A stretch of DNA of 64,000 bases from Tritrichomonas foetus (taxonomy: Eukaryota; Parabasalia; Tritrichomonadida; Tritrichomonadidae): the NCBI GenBank assembly GCA_001839685.1, contig MLAK01000547.1:1-64000 (forward strand). The letters run 5' to 3'. Of this stretch, positions 40,833 through 51,332 are shown one piece after another (position 1 is the first letter of the stretch; each line of letters begins with the position of its first letter). A program made the position numbers and the translations under genes. The notes below the pieces were generated by a model. The model was not told where the DNA came from. It worked only from the letters and a program-made list of their open reading frames with translations, and made no database searches.

Positions 40833-43800
40833 TTATTCATCAAAGAAGAATTTGCGATATTTTTGTAAATAATTTTCATCTAGTTGAGGTTTGTTATCAT
40901 CATTTTTTAATATTGTTTGAATGAAATTTGGAATTTGCTGATCATTAGTTTGAGAAATTAATCTCTTAAAAACATTAGAAACGATATCATATCCATAAAC
41001 AGAGAAAGGCCAACGAGATTTGAAAGTTCCTCGTGATGACAATGAAGAAAATTGAGAAATCGATACAAAACGATTTTTCACTTTTAGTGAACCAAAAATA
41101 CCTTCGAAGTTTTTGTTTGGAAACATAATATAATTTTCTTGTGAATCTACAGATTTCGAAAAAATTAAAATTAAATAAGAAAGCGCATCAAATTCATCAC
41201 CTACTTCAGATCTCGAATTTAAAATGGTAGCAAAAACTTTTTCATTTATTTGTGGATCAAAGTATCGTAGATTCTCTTTCTTGCCTACTAAGTTAATAGT
41301 ATAATTGAAACATTGATTTTTTTTCAGATTCGTCAAATAATCACGTACTTTATTGAAATCAATTCTATTGATTAATGATTTGGCAAAATCGGATTGGTTA
41401 AATCCCATAAAATCACAATCAAAATTAATATAAGAAAATGAAGATGTTTTATGATAAAAAATATGTTCTCTTGTATTAAATTTAGATATATTGGCACCTG
41501 TAAGTGATTCTATCGAAATTTCGCGATTTATAGAACCAGGTAAGAGTGAACATAAGAACTTTTCAATCGATTTTTCTTTTTCTTGAAGTTGATTAAATAT
41601 CGAAAGAAATGGAACAATTAAGAAATTGAAATCAAAGTAAGGATAAAGTAGATCAGATTTAAGTGAATTTAATTTAATGCTATTAAATGTTCCTTTTGAA
41701 TGTGTTGGATTTTGATTACAAAATACTGAATTGTGAATATCAACCAATTTATTAACATATAAATTAATTTGATCATATGCACAATGATCAGGGAAAGTTG
41801 TATTTATATATAATAAAATATGTTTCATTTTTTGTTCCAAATTATGATGAAGAAATATTTGATTGATACATTCATTAACTAATTGGTAAAATTCGTCTAA
41901 TTCTCCAATAACTTTTGGTTTAACGATTGCTTTTGATCGAAGTTTTAATAACTCAGTCATAATTAGATTTGGTGATTTTCTTGCTGCAATATTCTCGAAA
42001 TCAGAAGTGCATGAAAATAATGGGAATTCCTCTTTTAGCTGATCTTTTGATTTTTTAGTTAATTCTGTTGAAGATAAGTTATGAAGATATTGGTGAACTT
42101 TAATTAATTCATTCATATCATTTTCATTTAACTCTTCAAGTTTGTCTAAATCTGTCATATTTTCAATATAAAACAAGTTTTGGAATTTCAAGTAAATTGG
42201 GAATCCAAGGAATCCAGTATCTAATCTCGTTAATTGCTCACAGTTCAGTGTATTTAAAATGAGATATAAAATATCCAATTCTTCAATGAATAACCGTTGT
42301 GCATGTTCAAAGAAATTCAAAATAAGAGGCAATTCTTGAGTTTGAGGGAGAAACGGAAGATTTTTGAAAAATTTAACAAGATATTTTTCATATTCAGAAC
42401 TATGGAAAAGTGCAATTTTTAATAGTAAACGATCAAGTTCATAATTTAAATCTGTTTGTATTTTGACTTTTGGTGAATAGAATTTGTCATTACAAATATA
42501 ATAAAAATTAACATCAGTGATCATATTTTTTATATTTGGTGATAGTGAATCATTTAAAGCTAGTTCAATTGCATTCTTCAATTTTTCAAATGCCTCCTTC
42601 AATTTTTTGTTTAACTCTTTCATTTGTTCATTTGACTCCTTCATTTGTTCAGTTCTCATTTTTTCAATTAATTCCATCAAAAAAGAAATAATTTTGATTT
42701 GATCTAAGAAGTCATTCAATTTTTCTTCTTGTGAAAAATAGTCCCAGAATAATATTAATTGGCGAGGATCAGAATTCCATGGGTTCAAAAATATCCCAAA
42801 AATTTTCATTTGATTTCGAATTTTGACATAATCGTTTGATTGAATTGCGAAAAGAATTGAAAGAAGTTGCCTACAAATTAATGGAGCTGTCTCATCAAGA
42901 AACCATTCAGCAAAAGAATTTGATTTATATTCCTGTGATTGAAAGATGTATTCTTTTATCAATTCAAATATTGATTTATTGAAATCATATTTCTCTGAAT
43001 AGGAATTTGATCTATCAATATTAGGAATTTTAATTCCTTTAATTTTATCGGAAATATCTCTGAAAAACTTCTGATTTGTGATGTCAATAGAACCTGCTTT
43101 AAACCATTTTTCTTTTTCAAAGAGTGAATCAGAAATTTGATTCGGTAGTTGGGTCACTATTTCTGCATTATTAATTCCATTGATGTCAGCACTGTTCAGA
43201 TCAATTGACTTACATTTATAGTCTTCGTCAGAGAGTGCAGGAATCGAATAAATTGTTTCTGGACGTTTAAAAACAAATTCATCGGAGTCAAAATTCTGAC
43301 AATACTCGCGAATCTGTTTAAAATAAAAGAAATTGTGTAATAAGTCGGAATTTTGAAAGCGAATATATATTGATGGATCACATTTCTGTATAAATTCCCC
43401 AAAATGCCTATCAAAAGCATCTGAAAATGGTTCTCCAAGTATAAAAGTACTAATCAAATTGTCTATATTGGTTGAATTTATATCAAATTTATTATCATCC
43501 CCTTTATTAATAAGGTGATAGATAAGAGTACATTCTATCAATTTCGGATAAGTTCTGCTCGACTTTTGATCTTGGAAATTTTTCTTAAAATTATCGATTT
43601 TAGTCAAAATATCATTGACATGACAGTGATAAATTACCAAGTCATTGAATGAAGTCAATTGGATTGAACTGTTTTTTGTTGCATTAGGAGTGATATGCTT
43701 TAAAAATAGGTTTTGATCATTGGTTCCTCGATTTTCTAAATATTCTTGGAAAAGTTGTGAGAAACTTTGGCATTTGGAATAATTCTGTGAAAACTTTTTA

Positions 43801-46800
43801 ATATTTTCATAATAAAGATTAATCACATTGTTAATAACAGATTTAATAATCTTTGAAGAAATTTTATCTTTATGATCATAAAGTTTCTGCATTAGTTCCA
43901 TGTAATCATTCAATTGGTTCATTATTGATGATAGTGGTCCAAGATATGTTGTGGCGAGGACATTTAAAGGATATAGAATCAATTCCAATAAAAGCGCTTC
44001 ATTTTTTTCATCGTATTGAGAATAAGACAGACTTGGAATTTTTTCTGGGATCTGTAAATATTTTTTGGAAAAGTCAGAATCATATAATTCGCAAATAAAA
44101 CTAGAAAATATATCAATCATATTTTTAGAAGTATCACTTTTCATAAATGTATTAATTGATTTCGCATTAGAAATTAACATATAATAAAAAAAGCTCAATA
44201 ATTCTGGTAGTAGGTCAACAATAGCAGAAAAAAATAGTCTTTTGATATTAATTGTTTTATATTCATTGGGATCTTTAATTATATAAAATAATTTTTTGAC
44301 TGAAAAATTCTGTTCTTGAATAATTTTATTTGTTAATGTTCGAATGATAGTGTCATAGTGATAAAGTTCAATAACATTTTTATCGGGTGAATTTATCATA
44401 AATACTGTCATAATGTCATAATATAATTGGAAACATATGCTATTAATATGTTCACTTTTGATATTTTTCAGATCAAGTGAATATTCAACAATATCATTAA
44501 TACCAATTTCAGATATAGATGAATTAGTAATTGATTCAATCCAGAATACCGGCCAGTTTTCAGATGTGAAAAGACCATCAGGAACCATATTGAATGATAA
44601 ATGATAAATAATAATTTTTTTCTCAAATTTCGTCCCTTCTAACAATACACGGAGATGTCTATCATGCTCAATTGAAAAGTTACTTGATCGTATTATAATT
44701 GTATTTTTTTTATATCGAAGAGTATCAATCTGAGATAATAATGAATTACTGCTTTCTATAAATGTATCGAAAAGTATAAATGAATTTTCATTGATTTCTT
44801 GTGGTAATGGCTCCATTAAAGGTGATCTTGTTAAAATTATGACATTGTTATTGTCATGAGTTGCATCTTCAATAGAATTCTTTAACTTCTCAAATGATTT
44901 ATCAGGTTTAGGAATATCTAAAGTATTAAGCGTACCAACAGTTGAAAAATTCCAATAAATCTCATAATTATCTTTGGTGTTTTCATTTTTAAACACATTT
45001 ACATAATCCAATAATAATGTTTCATGAACATTATTTGGAATTAGAATTAGAATTCTTCCTGGGTAAGTAATCTTTTCATCGAATTCGGAAATTATATTTC
45101 CATCTTCTTCTAAAATATATTCAATTACATATTTTTCTCTTACATCAGGTTTATTGATAACTTGATTTAATCCATTAACATTGACTAATATTACACCTTT
45201 TTGGTTTTGCATAAATATATTTTTAGCATCATCACGATTGTCTGACCATGAAAGGAAAATCACAGAAAATTTATCTTTTTCTTTGGGAACTGGAACATCT
45301 TGAATAGTGTTGACGAGTCTGGAAAAATAGTTATGAATATAGAATGTACAAGGAATTTGATAAACTTTGTGAGTTTCACGAAAATTAAGAATTGACTCTA
45401 TTCGATAAGAATTAATATATTTTTTCTGGAAAGCTGAAAATTCATTTTTAAGACTGTCAAAATCAATGTAAACCTGATTCAATCGGTCCAAAAGTGGAAG
45501 TGGAAATGTGGAATTTTTCGATTTTAGTTCATCTTCATTCATTATAAAAATGAATCTAATATTTGAAGGATATTTATTTACTCTTAAAGAGAATCCATGT
45601 CTACTAATAAGTGGTTTCACAGATTCTGTATTATTAGTACTAAAATCAAGTTTCATTTCTTGTGGTGCATTTAATAAATCTAAAATACCATCGGTAAAGG
45701 GCGCATTTCCCACAACAAAAAGATTACAATCATTCGTATTCGTCATATTATTAATGAGTAATTTTAGAGCATAATCAGCGGTAATGTTTTCAGGTTGCTG
45801 AAAATCATGTGGAAATATATATTTAGGTACAGCTGTGGTAGTGTTTCCAGTTATTTTTTCTGAAAAGGTATCATAGAGGCATTGATACAAATCATTGATA
45901 AAATCTAAACATTCATATTTATTAGTTCGTATGCATATAGCCCTTTTATCCTCAATAGAATTGTGAAAAAGTAAGCTATATAACATATCAAGATTGGTTA
46001 TTTTTGATTGCTTCATCATGATTTCTTGAGTTTTAAGCCATGTAATAAGTCTTAAAACTTCTTCATCATTTCCAAAATCATCATTTAATTTTTGTATTAA
46101 TTCAGTAATAATTCGACATGCAGTATCATATGCACAAAGTGGTGATTGATCAATAACAGTCACTAAATTACAACAAAAATTCTCAACATCAATATTTTCA
46201 CCAGAGTCAATATTGATATTACGACGAAAGATATTTTGATAGAGTAAATAAAGTGGCCGTAAAGCAAGCATTGAAGGTCTTTGTTTAGATTGAGTATTTT
46301 CCCAAAGAATACTTAAAAATTTTTGGAATATTTTTATCTGCTTTATGAATTGAGAATCAGTGATTTTTTCTTCATCAGAATAAAAATCATTTTTTGTAAG
46401 GTTAGAATATTTCACATTGGAATATGACATTGCAAAAGATTTGGCAATATCATTATCATCTGGCAAGTCTGTGCAAATTAAAATACCTCTATTCATATTG
46501 GCAAAGTCGAGAGAATAGTTAGATGCAGCTATTGAAAAAACAGGGATTAAATTATCCATATCATCTTGATTTTTCATGTTAACACCTTTATCAAAGTAAT
46601 AATGCAGCAATTTTAATGGACGAGTGGGATTAAAATTAGCAAGACCAAGTTCATCAATAATACAAATAGTAAATGAGCCTTGATTAACAATTTTAAATTC
46701 AGCACAATCTTGATAATGCGCATTTAAACCCTCTGATTCAGAAGCTCGTGTTGATAGATAAGTTGTTGAGAAAATATTACCATTTCCCTTTGAATTTTTA

Positions 46801-49800
46801 TAGCGAATGAATGATTGAATAGCTAATGTTTTTGATGTACCTGGCATACCAATAATTAAACATGGCATATGTGAATTCGATTCATCGTGTTTTGATACAG
46901 AATAACATGATGCAATTGCAAAAAGATGAATCATTATTGAATCAAATTTAAATATATCTTTGTTTTCGATATATTTATAATATCGACACCATGAATAACG
47001 AATTACAAGTTTATGCCAATCATTTGATTTGGTTTGTTCCAATTTCTGTTCCCATTCAACTTTAACAAGTGTCTGTAATAGTGAATGCCTAATATCTAAA
47101 ACATAATAAGAATCATACTCAGTATAGATAATATTGAATTTCTTAGTTATATCTTCAATTTTTTCTTTTGAGATTTCAGGATTAGAAGATTCTTCTTTTG
47201 TGATTCTTGTGCAGCTTGAAAACCTATAGACAATTGTTAACATGATTGAAAGTATAATTGAATCGGAAATAATTCTTTCATGTGAAGGGTACTTATTCAT
47301 TCGTTTAAGTTTCAGATAGAAGTTATGAAAATGTTTCATAAATCTTTTTACATCACGATAGGATAAAATAGAGCGAAGATTCATCATACTTCGAATATAT
47401 GAAAATGAAGTAACAAGTAGTCGTAATATTGTAGTTACAATTGAATTTATGATATCAATATCATTAGAAATATTTATAGTTGAAACATAATCAGAAATAA
47501 TACTTTTGATAGTGGAAATTTCATCTGGAGGAACCCATAGTAAAATACTTTTCAGATTTTTGATCTGAAAACTCTCTTCCAATATCCTTATATCAGTCCA
47601 AATTTCATCTTCTTTTGGATCTGATTTCAATAATATCATTTTTGTTGAATCAGAAAGTTCTCTAACATTATAGGCAAGCTTATTAATATCGAGTTTTTCA
47701 AACAAAGATAGATTTGTAATGGCTTCATTACATAATTTTAGTTTACTGTTTCTTTGAAAAATATTTTGTTTAATTCCAACTCTGGAAATAGTTCTAGTAA
47801 ATTCATCAACAATAAGATATGGATTAATTGCTGCAATGAATGAACATTTTATATCATCATTTTGCTCTTCTTTTTGCTTGAGAATTTGCTTAATAAGGCA
47901 ATAATCATTCATTAAATTTACCACATAACATGATCCAGGACTTGTATTAAGTTCATCAAAGAAGAAAATATGATTGTTTGAATCACCAGAGTTTATTATT
48001 GGCTCAATATATGATTCAATATCTTTTTGTTGTAATGCACCATGACAGTCGAGAGAATGTAAAGTCCATTGAAAACTTGTATCATTTTTAGCGATAGTGA
48101 TCAATAATGATAATAGATTCACAATGGCTGTTTTCCCAACACCTGTGAATCCTTCAATCATCAGCGGTTGATGCAAAATTATTCTAATAACCATTATGAT
48201 AAATCGTTTTACAAATGAAACAGTGAAAAATATTGAATTGATTTCTTTGGTGGTTCTATCATCACAATTCTCACAATTCTTTTGGAGTTTTTCCAATTCT
48301 ATAATGAAATCACTACAATTTGGGATTTTTGCTTCTTCTATAAGACTATGAATTATCCTCTCTGAAATTCCCACTTTTTCCCCTATTATATTTGTTTTGT
48401 TAATCAGACCAAATATATTTTTAAATTCTTGACTATTCTTATTTTGAAGTAATTTTCCTGCCATTATGGATAACATAGAATTAACAAACTGCTCATCAGA
48501 GGATGAATAAAAAAGTAATTTGACTATATAAAAGAAGTGGGCTTGAGTGAACTCACTTTCATAATTTAAATTTGATAAAACAATAAATTCATCGTTTTTT
48601 GACAATAAGTTTTGAAATAATTCGTTCTCGAAAAGAAGTTTATCATTGATCCCCTGTAACTTGTTTTTTATATCTACATTTATGTCTGTTAAATCCCATT
48701 CACTATGCAAATCATTGTTTGATGTAAATCCAATCATTACCCATTTACTACTTTTATCTTCATTGAATAAGTATTGACGAGTGAGAATGAAAAATGATTC
48801 AGAAATCGATTTGTCATCAGAAAAAATAGAATCCATATTCCAAACATGGAAATTCGATCTTAATAACAACAAGAAAATTGCGATTTTAAAATCAATAGAT
48901 TCTTTCATTAAATTATTATCACAAAAATAATTTAAATATATATTGGTTTCATTTAAAATTCTTGGTACAAAATCACTTCTTTCAAACTTCCTTTTATCAT
49001 TTTTAAAAAACAAATTGGCTGCTTTTGTCAATAAATCAGATGTGTATTTCACATTATCATTAAAAGCAAGTTCTGATAATTGCTTAACATTTTCTGACAA
49101 TTCAATTCCAAGACTTTCTTTCTGACTAAACTCATCATTCTTATCATATAAATTAAAATCATGACATGATAAAGGAAAATCAAGCAATCGAAAATTCCCT
49201 TCAGCTTCATATTGAGATTTTATTAGTGTCGGAATTTCGATATAAATATCTTGTGGATAATGTGTTGTTTTTCCATTATTTTGAATGTAATATTCCAAAT
49301 ATAAGAATTGCCACATATCATCAAAAAATTGTAAATCATTATCAAAAAGTTCAGGTGAAAGTGAAAGGTAAACTTGACCTTTGTTAGGGAATTGAGGAAG
49401 ATTTTCATAACTTTGGTCAATAAAATATGATTGAATTTGTTGATCAATTTCTGCAGTAATTTCAGGATGATGCCCCCTGATTTGATTTAATATCTTATAT
49501 GTTTTCCCACAACCTGAGTTTCTACTATAATAACAATGAACTTTTATCGAAGTCTGTTCTAAATAGAAATAGCTTAAAGTATAAAAAAATGAAATTTCAT
49601 CATCATCAATAGTAATTTGTGCTACTTTTGATATACTTTCATCATTAATAGAAATAAAATTTGTGATATCCAATGAAGAAATGATTATAACTTTTGGTAA
49701 TAGATTATTATTGAGTGCAAAAATTCGAGTTGTCATGAATTCTTTAAAAATAGACATATTTGCTTCATTAAGTAATTCTGGATGAACAATAAAGAATTTA

Positions 49801-50810
49801 TTATCATGCAAAGTATGGGCAGAACTATCATGTATACTAGTTTTTGGAATATTTTGAATCTGCGAAGCAAAATCTCGATTTGACTGACAAAAAAACAAAT
49901 TATTTTCATTGAGTTTGATTGGCTCTTTCTTCAGATCTGAAATAAATTGAAATATCGGAAGAATACAATGATAACAATGAGAAAGTCTATGAACTTTGAA
50001 AAACAAAAGACTTTTTTCATTTAATTTTGATATTTTATTTTTCCAATAACTAAAATATTTTTCATCTTCGATTTTTTTGAGTGTGTATTGGTCGATTATT
50101 TTGCTTCTTTCAATGAAATGACAAAATAAATTACCGAGTTTGGATGAATCAAAGAAAGTAAAAATGTTCTTCCATGGAACAAAATCATCTGAACAACACT
50201 TAAAAATTTGATTCAAACAAGAATTAATATGTTTCCCAATATCCTTATTATAATTTATTCCACCAATACATTTGATATATTGTAGTAGATCATCTTTTTT
50301 ATCTTCATTTTCATCAGATCCTTTTTGAAAATCGAATACAGCTTTTCCAATTTCCCTGCATGCTAAAGGTGTGATGCTTCTGGTGACAGTTTTCATAGGC
50401 TTTTCAAAATTTTTAAGTTTGTAAGAATGACTAAGCATGAAACAATGCATTCTTTTTTGAATTGTATTAAAAGGAATCTTAGAGAAAGTAACAGATTTAA
50501 TTCCATTTTGGAACAGTTGTTGGATTTTTCGGAAATAATTTTTAATGTCTTTGATTTGAAAAAGAAAATCTTCATAAATCTTCTTTAAGTTTTCGTCAAC
50601 ACCAATAATTTCACCATAACGCATAAAATTAACCTTAATTTTGGTTTTTAATGATTTTAATTTATTCAAAGAAAACTCTCTTTCTGAATAAGAATATTCA
50701 TCAATACTTATTTCATAGGAAACACTTGCGATTTTGTCAGTAATCGTCCACTTTCCCTCGTGGACAATTTTTTCGATTTGATTGTCGAAGAAGGTTTCCT
50801 CTGTTGCCAT
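40833..50810 (-). CDS. Giant RNF213/mysterin-like AAA+ protein, RING absent
   Basis: 3325 residues in one frame. Two AAA+ modules agree with the active AAA3-AAA4 pair of RNF213: the first with GFTGVGKTAIV (about 885) and FFFDELN (about 950), the second with GMPGTSKTLAI (about 1320), CIIDELGLANFNPTRPLKLL (about 1385) and the following ASNYSLDFANMNRGI (about 1420). A downstream FPLPLLDRLN (about 1770) equals the RNF213 'FPIPLINRLEKHY' segment. An N-terminal NSGCGKT (about 433) may be a degenerate nucleotide site. The rest is a long helical body. After about residue 1800 Cys residues are isolated, with no CxxC pairs, so neither RING nor RZ finger can be present. RNF213 is an ATP-driven ubiquitin ligase in animals; here ATPase activity is likely, ligase activity is not evident. 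The gene is alone in its strand block. Confidence 0.88.
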   Translation of the reverse strand: MATEETFFDNQIEKIVHEGKWTITDKIASVSYEISIDEYSYSEREFSLNKLKSLKTKIKVNFMRYGEIIGVDENLKKIYEDFLFQIKDIKNYFRKIQQLFQNGIKSVTFSKIPFNTIQKRMHCFMLSHSYKLKNFEKPMKTVTRSITPLACREIGKAVFDFQKGSDENEDKKDDLLQYIKCIGGINYNKDIGKHINSCLNQIFKCCSDDFVPWKNIFTFFDSSKLGNLFCHFIERSKIIDQYTLKKIEDEKYFSYWKNKISKLNEKSLLFFKVHRLSHCYHCILPIFQFISDLKKEPIKLNENNLFFCQSNRDFASQIQNIPKTSIHDSSAHTLHDNKFFIVHPELLNEANMSIFKEFMTTRIFALNNNLLPKVIIISSLDITNFISINDESISKVAQITIDDDEISFFYTLSYFYLEQTSIKVHCYYSRNSGCGKTYKILNQIRGHHPEITAEIDQQIQSYFIDQSYENLPQFPNKGQVYLSLSPELFDNDLQFFDDMWQFLYLEYYIQNNGKTTHYPQDIYIEIPTLIKSQYEAEGNFRLLDFPLSCHDFNLYDKNDEFSQKESLGIELSENVKQLSELAFNDNVKYTSDLLTKAANLFFKNDKRKFERSDFVPRILNETNIYLNYFCDNNLMKESIDFKIAIFLLLLRSNFHVWNMDSIFSDDKSISESFFILTRQYLFNEDKSSKWVMIGFTSNNDLHSEWDLTDINVDIKNKLQGINDKLLFENELFQNLLSKNDEFIVLSNLNYESEFTQAHFFYIVKLLFYSSSDEQFVNSMLSIMAGKLLQNKNSQEFKNIFGLINKTNIIGEKVGISERIIHSLIEEAKIPNCSDFIIELEKLQKNCENCDDRTTKEINSIFFTVSFVKRFIIMVIRIILHQPLMIEGFTGVGKTAIVNLLSLLITIAKNDTSFQWTLHSLDCHGALQQKDIESYIEPIINSGDSNNHIFFFDELNTSPGSCYVVNLMNDYCLIKQILKQKEEQNDDIKCSFIAAINPYLIVDEFTRTISRVGIKQNIFQRNSKLKLCNEAITNLSLFEKLDINKLAYNVRELSDSTKMILLKSDPKEDEIWTDIRILEESFQIKNLKSILLWVPPDEISTIKSIISDYVSTINISNDIDIINSIVTTILRLLVTSFSYIRSMMNLRSILSYRDVKRFMKHFHNFYLKLKRMNKYPSHERIISDSIILSIMLTIVYRFSSCTRITKEESSNPEISKEKIEDITKKFNIIYTEYDSYYVLDIRHSLLQTLVKVEWEQKLEQTKSNDWHKLVIRYSWCRYYKYIENKDIFKFDSIMIHLFAIASCYSVSKHDESNSHMPCLIIGMPGTSKTLAIQSFIRYKNSKGNGNIFSTTYLSTRASESEGLNAHYQDCAEFKIVNQGSFTICIIDELGLANFNPTRPLKLLHYYFDKGVNMKNQDDMDNLIPVFSIAASNYSLDFANMNRGILICTDLPDDNDIAKSFAMSYSNVKYSNLTKNDFYSDEEKITDSQFIKQIKIFQKFLSILWENTQSKQRPSMLALRPLYLLYQNIFRRNINIDSGENIDVENFCCNLVTVIDQSPLCAYDTACRIITELIQKLNDDFGNDEEVLRLITWLKTQEIMMKQSKITNLDMLYSLLFHNSIEDKRAICIRTNKYECLDFINDLYQCLYDTFSEKITGNTTTAVPKYIFPHDFQQPENITADYALKLLINNMTNTNDCNLFVVGNAPFTDGILDLLNAPQEMKLDFSTNNTESVKPLISRHGFSLRVNKYPSNIRFIFIMNEDELKSKNSTFPLPLLDRLNQVYIDFDSLKNEFSAFQKKYINSYRIESILNFRETHKVYQIPCTFYIHNYFSRLVNTIQDVPVPKEKDKFSVIFLSWSDNRDDAKNIFMQNQKGVILVNVNGLNQVINKPDVREKYVIEYILEEDGNIISEFDEKITYPGRILILIPNNVHETLLLDYVNVFKNENTKDNYEIYWNFSTVGTLNTLDIPKPDKSFEKLKNSIEDATHDNNNVIILTRSPLMEPLPQEINENSFILFDTFIESSNSLLSQIDTLRYKKNTIIIRSSNFSIEHDRHLRVLLEGTKFEKKIIIYHLSFNMVPDGLFTSENWPVFWIESITNSSISEIGINDIVEYSLDLKNIKSEHINSICFQLYYDIMTVFMINSPDKNVIELYHYDTIIRTLTNKIIQEQNFSVKKLFYIIKDPNEYKTINIKRLFFSAIVDLLPELLSFFYYMLISNAKSINTFMKSDTSKNMIDIFSSFICELYDSDFSKKYLQIPEKIPSLSYSQYDEKNEALLLELILYPLNVLATTYLGPLSSIMNQLNDYMELMQKLYDHKDKISSKIIKSVINNVINLYYENIKKFSQNYSKCQSFSQLFQEYLENRGTNDQNLFLKHITPNATKNSSIQLTSFNDLVIYHCHVNDILTKIDNFKKNFQDQKSSRTYPKLIECTLIYHLINKGDDNKFDINSTNIDNLISTFILGEPFSDAFDRHFGEFIQKCDPSIYIRFQNSDLLHNFFYFKQIREYCQNFDSDEFVFKRPETIYSIPALSDEDYKCKSIDLNSADINGINNAEIVTQLPNQISDSLFEKEKWFKAGSIDITNQKFFRDISDKIKGIKIPNIDRSNSYSEKYDFNKSIFELIKEYIFQSQEYKSNSFAEWFLDETAPLICRQLLSILFAIQSNDYVKIRNQMKIFGIFLNPWNSDPRQLILFWDYFSQEEKLNDFLDQIKIISFLMELIEKMRTEQMKESNEQMKELNKKLKEAFEKLKNAIELALNDSLSPNIKNMITDVNFYYICNDKFYSPKVKIQTDLNYELDRLLLKIALFHSSEYEKYLVKFFKNLPFLPQTQELPLILNFFEHAQRLFIEELDILYLILNTLNCEQLTRLDTGFLGFPIYLKFQNLFYIENMTDLDKLEELNENDMNELIKVHQYLHNLSSTELTKKSKDQLKEEFPLFSCTSDFENIAARKSPNLIMTELLKLRSKAIVKPKVIGELDEFYQLVNECINQIFLHHNLEQKMKHILLYINTTFPDHCAYDQINLYVNKLVDIHNSVFCNQNPTHSKGTFNSIKLNSLKSDLLYPYFDFNFLIVPFLSIFNQLQEKEKSIEKFLCSLLPGSINREISIESLTGANISKFNTREHIFYHKTSSFSYINFDCDFMGFNQSDFAKSLINRIDFNKVRDYLTNLKKNQCFNYTINLVGKKENLRYFDPQINEKVFATILNSRSEVGDEFDALSYLILIFSKSVDSQENYIMFPNKNFEGIFGSLKVKNRFVSISQFSSLSSRGTFKSRWPFSVYGYDIVSNVFKRLISQTNDQQIPNFIQTILKNDDNKPQLDENYLQKYRKFFFDE

Positions 50811-50817
50811 TCACTTC

Positions 50818-50825
50818 GAAATTGA
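50818..50825 (-). promoter_or_regulatory. Putative Inr of the RNF213-like gene
   Basis: On the minus strand TCAATTTC precedes the ATG by 7-15 nt. Confidence 0.35.
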
Positions 50826-50845
50826 ATATTCGGCAAAAACTTACA

Positions 50846-50868
50846 GACCAAATAAACTATGAAAAAGT
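50846..50868 (+). promoter_or_regulatory. GACCAAAT...TATGAAAAAGT element (copy 2)
   Basis: Begins GACCAAATAAAC, ends TATGAAAAAGT; 36-58 nt before the RNF213-like start and in the opposite orientation to that gene. Nearly the same as copy 1 at 39057. Confidence 0.45.
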
Positions 50869-51332
50869 TCAAAATAGCATCTGTATTTCACTTATTTTAT
50901 TCCCTATTCTAAATAGAATAATAAAATCAAATTGCCCATGTTATATTTTTCCTTACATATGTTAACCAATAGAAAATTAAGCACAAAACGATCTAAAAAT
51001 CACTCATTTTTGATGAGCTTTATAACTGTGAAGTGATTTGTAGATCGCCTATCTCCCTCAACTGTGTTCAGACAAAAAAGTAAAGATAACCTTTACTATT
51101 CTCAAAATTGCAAAAGTTATAATTCCCTTTTCTTCATTATTCGAAGTCACACAAGCTCTGAAATAATTCCAATTATAATTTGAGTTATTATAATTATGAT
51201 AAACGTCATAATAGAATACAGAGTGATAAAATATTGCCAGAAGTCGACATTGTGCTTTATATAAAACAAATTCCAAGAACAAATAAAATAGTTTGGAAAA
51301 AATAATATATTTTTTAAAAATAACATATATAT
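50869..51332. other. Intergenic region, about 460 bp
   Basis: No gene recognised; separates the 3' end of the 640-aa coiled-coil gene from the RNF213-like promoter. Confidence 0.6.
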
